DNA of 7,815 bases from Bacteroidia bacterium (GTDB lineage: Bacteria; Bacteroidota; Bacteroidia; SpSt-205): assembly GCA_025060275.1 (NCBI GenBank), contig JANXCJ010000092.1, forward strand, positions 1 through 7,815. The letters run 5' to 3'. A model generated the notes under the pieces. The model was not told the DNA's origin, searched no databases, and was given only the letters and a program-made list of their open reading frames with translations. The position numbers and the translations under genes were made by a program. Of this stretch, positions 6,206-7,815 are shown in pieces (the stretch's first letter is position 1; every line of letters begins with the position of its first letter).

Positions 6206-7656
6206 CTGTGCTCTTATGCACCCCTAATTTTAGCGAGGGTAGGAAAGAGGACAGCATTCGGGCTATAATAAACGCAGTTCAAGAGATAAAGGGTGTGAAG
6301 GTAATGGCTGTGGACAAGGGTACCACACTAAATCGCACCGTAATAGCTTTCGGAGGGGAACCCGAAAGTGTATTTCAAGCTGCTAAGGTGCTTTATGAGG
6401 TGGCTCTTAAGCTCATAGATATGCGTCAGCATAAGGGATCCCATCCCAGAATCGGCGCTGTAGATGTATGCCCTTTCACGCCTTATAGAGGGATAGACAA
6501 AAACTGGCTTAAGGCGCAAGTGGAGCGCTTCGCCCAAGAAATAGCTGATCTTTTTCGTTTGCCTGTGTATCTTTATGCAGACTCAGCCCGCACAGAAGAA
6601 AGAAAGCTACTTCCAGCGATTCGCAAAGGAGGCTATGAAAAATTAGCCGAAAAACTCAAAGACCCTGGGTGGACGCCAGATTTCGGTCCGATTGTCCCAA
6701 ACTCTCGGGGAGGTGCTACTGTGATAGGTGTGCGCGATTTTATTGCAGCCCTCAACCTTACACTAACTACCCGTTCTGAAACAGTGGCAGAACGAATCGC
6801 TCTCAAGATTAGACAAAGCAACGGCGGTCTCCCTCACGTGCAAGCGAAAGGATGGTTTTTACCAGAGTTAGGCTTTGCGCAAGTAAGTGTGAATATCATA
6901 AACCTCCGTGAGATGCCTTTACACAGAGTATTTGAAGCAGTGGATGAAGAGGCTCGTAAGCAGGGAGTTCGCATAACCGAAACAGAGATTGTAGGGATTC
7001 TCCCTGAGTGGGCTCTCTTAGAGGCGGCTCACTATTTCTTGGAGCGAGCTGGGGATAGCCCTCACGACCTCACCCCCAAGGAAATGATAGACATGGCTGC
7101 CCGCTCCCTCATGCTTAGGAATTTTCGCCCTGAAGAAAGGATACCAGAGTGGATTTTCGGACCTGCGGAATTGGGTCCAGACCTAAGTGAAATCTCTCTC
7201 CGAGAGCTCGTTTGGAAGTTAGCCCAGGGAGAGAATGGTGTTCCTTTCTTTGTGCCTGTGATAATTCAAGCTACACTTGCTCTAAGTATGGCTTCTCGTA
7301 TTGCAGCAGGGCTTCCAGCTCGACATGCCTTCACTCATGCAGAATACATGCAGCTTCTTCAAGACACCCTCCTAGTTTTACAAGGTGCTACTTGCAACAT
7401 AGATCAACTAAAGACCCTTAGCAAGAAGGTCCTACGCGGCTTCGCTCTACTGCGTCAGATTAGTGAAGTGCTCTCAGCTGATAGAAAAGAATTACTTTTA
7501 GTAATTGCAGAAATCTTCAGTGGGGCTGTGGAAAGCATAGCCGCCGCCTACGCAAGCTTCCAAAAGGACCAGCCCGAAATAGCTCAAGAGAGACATGACA
7601 TTGAGCTACAAGGACGCTTCTTCCGAGAAGAAATTGTCAATCGCCTAAAAATATGA
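6199..7656 (+). CDS. ftcD: Glutamate formimidoyltransferase with degenerate cyclodeaminase-like C-terminal domain
   Basis: The protein has 485 residues. The enzyme moves the formimino group between N-formimino-L-glutamate and tetrahydrofolate in histidine breakdown. The N-terminal transferase domain (~1-181) starts in register with the family (VLLCTPNFSEGR, supporting this ATG) and has D39, the NRTV motif (45-48) and HKGSHPRIGAVDVCPF (78-93), where H82 matches the catalytic His82 of mammalian FTCD. LPVYLYADSAR and WTPDFGP (158-164) are also conserved. The second transferase domain spans ~182-320 (KGWFLPELGFAQVSVNI, TETEIVGILPEWAL). After PEERIPEWIFG, where bifunctional relatives begin their cyclodeaminase domain, ~155 mostly helical residues follow. 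They start properly (ISLRELVWKLA), but the folate-site PGGGS motif is replaced by GENGVPFFVP and later cyclodeaminase signatures are not seen. I infer transferase activity without cyclodeaminase activity. No hut genes are visible. It starts 20 nt after the phosphatase gene and overlaps lpxD by 4 nt. Confidence 0.92.
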   Translation: MEPVLLCTPNFSEGRKEDSIRAIINAVQEIKGVKVMAVDKGTTLNRTVIAFGGEPESVFQAAKVLYEVALKLIDMRQHKGSHPRIGAVDVCPFTPYRGIDKNWLKAQVERFAQEIADLFRLPVYLYADSARTEERKLLPAIRKGGYEKLAEKLKDPGWTPDFGPIVPNSRGGATVIGVRDFIAALNLTLTTRSETVAERIALKIRQSNGGLPHVQAKGWFLPELGFAQVSVNIINLREMPLHRVFEAVDEEARKQGVRITETEIVGILPEWALLEAAHYFLERAGDSPHDLTPKEMIDMAARSLMLRNFRPEERIPEWIFGPAELGPDLSEISLRELVWKLAQGENGVPFFVPVIIQATLALSMASRIAAGLPARHAFTHAEYMQLLQDTLLVLQGATCNIDQLKTLSKKVLRGFALLRQISEVLSADRKELLLVIAEIFSGAVESIAAAYASFQKDQPEIAQERHDIELQGRFFREEIVNRLKI

Positions 7657-7815
7657 AACTTACCGTGGAGCAGATCGCCCAAGAAGTTCAAGCCGAGCGA
7701 ATTGAAGGTTCTACAGAAAGGATACTCACAGGCTTTGCAAGTCTTAGAGAGGCTACCGAGGAGGATATTTCCTTTTATGCTGATGCCCGGTATGAGCAAG
7801 ATTTGTACAGAACCA
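7653..7815 (+). CDS. lpxD: UDP-3-O-(3-hydroxyacyl)glucosamine N-acyltransferase LpxD (3' truncated)
   Basis: Only the first 54 residues are in the window. LpxD adds the N-linked hydroxyacyl chain to UDP-3-O-acyl-glucosamine, an early step of lipid A synthesis in the cytoplasm. The visible part matches the LpxD N-terminal uridine-binding domain: MKLTVEQIAQ, then a short spacer, ILTGFASLREATEEDISFY, then ADARYEQDLYRT, which lines up with the ITGVAS...ITF...NPKY pattern of E. coli LpxD. The left-handed beta-helix acyltransferase repeats lie beyond the window, so the call rests on the N-terminus alone. Its ATG overlaps the ftcD stop as ATGA (7653-7656), which suggests translational coupling; an A-rich stretch but no Shine-Dalgarno lies upstream. 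Confidence 0.88.
   Translation, partial: MKLTVEQIAQEVQAERIEGSTERILTGFASLREATEEDISFYADARYEQDLYRT

Noticed and set aside
1..7815. CRISPR array, tRNA/rRNA genes, insertion sequence or phage genes
   Set aside because: No regularly spaced direct repeats, RNA gene signatures, transposase motifs or terminal inverted repeats were seen; coding sequence fills the window.

Overview
The window looks like Bacteroidota chromosome. Two consecutive genes end in the C-terminal sorting domains that the type IX secretion system (T9SS) recognises, one type A and one type B. They are followed by a PorP/SprF-family outer-membrane protein and a SpoIIE-type phosphatase of the kind common in Bacteroidota. Signal peptides end in ...A|Q, and no start codon has a clear Shine-Dalgarno sequence, both usual in that phylum. 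Base composition looks intermediate by eye. Frequent ATA isoleucine codons and almost no intergenic DNA would suit a compact, possibly thermophilic, genome, but that is only a hint.

Layout: all six genes lie on the + strand and cover essentially every base. (1) 2-922 is the 3' part of a T9SS type A cargo protein, with a possible cohesin-like domain, an Ig-like domain and the sorting domain. (2) 906-3662 is a 918-residue modular secreted protein: signal peptide, a string of Ig-like modules with regularly spaced cysteines, a PKD domain and a type B (gliding-motility-associated) sorting domain. (3) 3616-4635 is a PorP/SprF-family barrel whose signal peptide is encoded almost entirely inside a 47-nt overlap with gene 2. 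(4) 4637-6178 is a membrane-anchored PAS - coiled coil - SpoIIE/PP2C phosphatase. (5) 6199-7656 is glutamate formimidoyltransferase with a C-terminal extension that looks like a decayed cyclodeaminase domain. (6) 7653-7815 is the start of lpxD (lipid A synthesis), overlapping ftcD by ATGA.

Junctions are 17-nt overlap, 47-nt overlap, 1-nt gap, 20-nt gap and 4-nt overlap, so the six genes could be one transcript with coupled translation. The first three genes form a plausible surface-protein unit in which the PorP/SprF-like protein is the dedicated outer-membrane partner of the type B cargo. The phosphatase may be a signalling input to that unit. ftcD and lpxD are metabolic and envelope housekeeping genes with no obvious link to it. 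I see no RNA gene, mobile element, CRISPR array, convincing promoter or terminator, and no gene-free stretch over 20 bases. The most distinctive points are the 47-nt dual-coding overlap and the apparently degenerate cyclodeaminase domain; I see no clearly new system.
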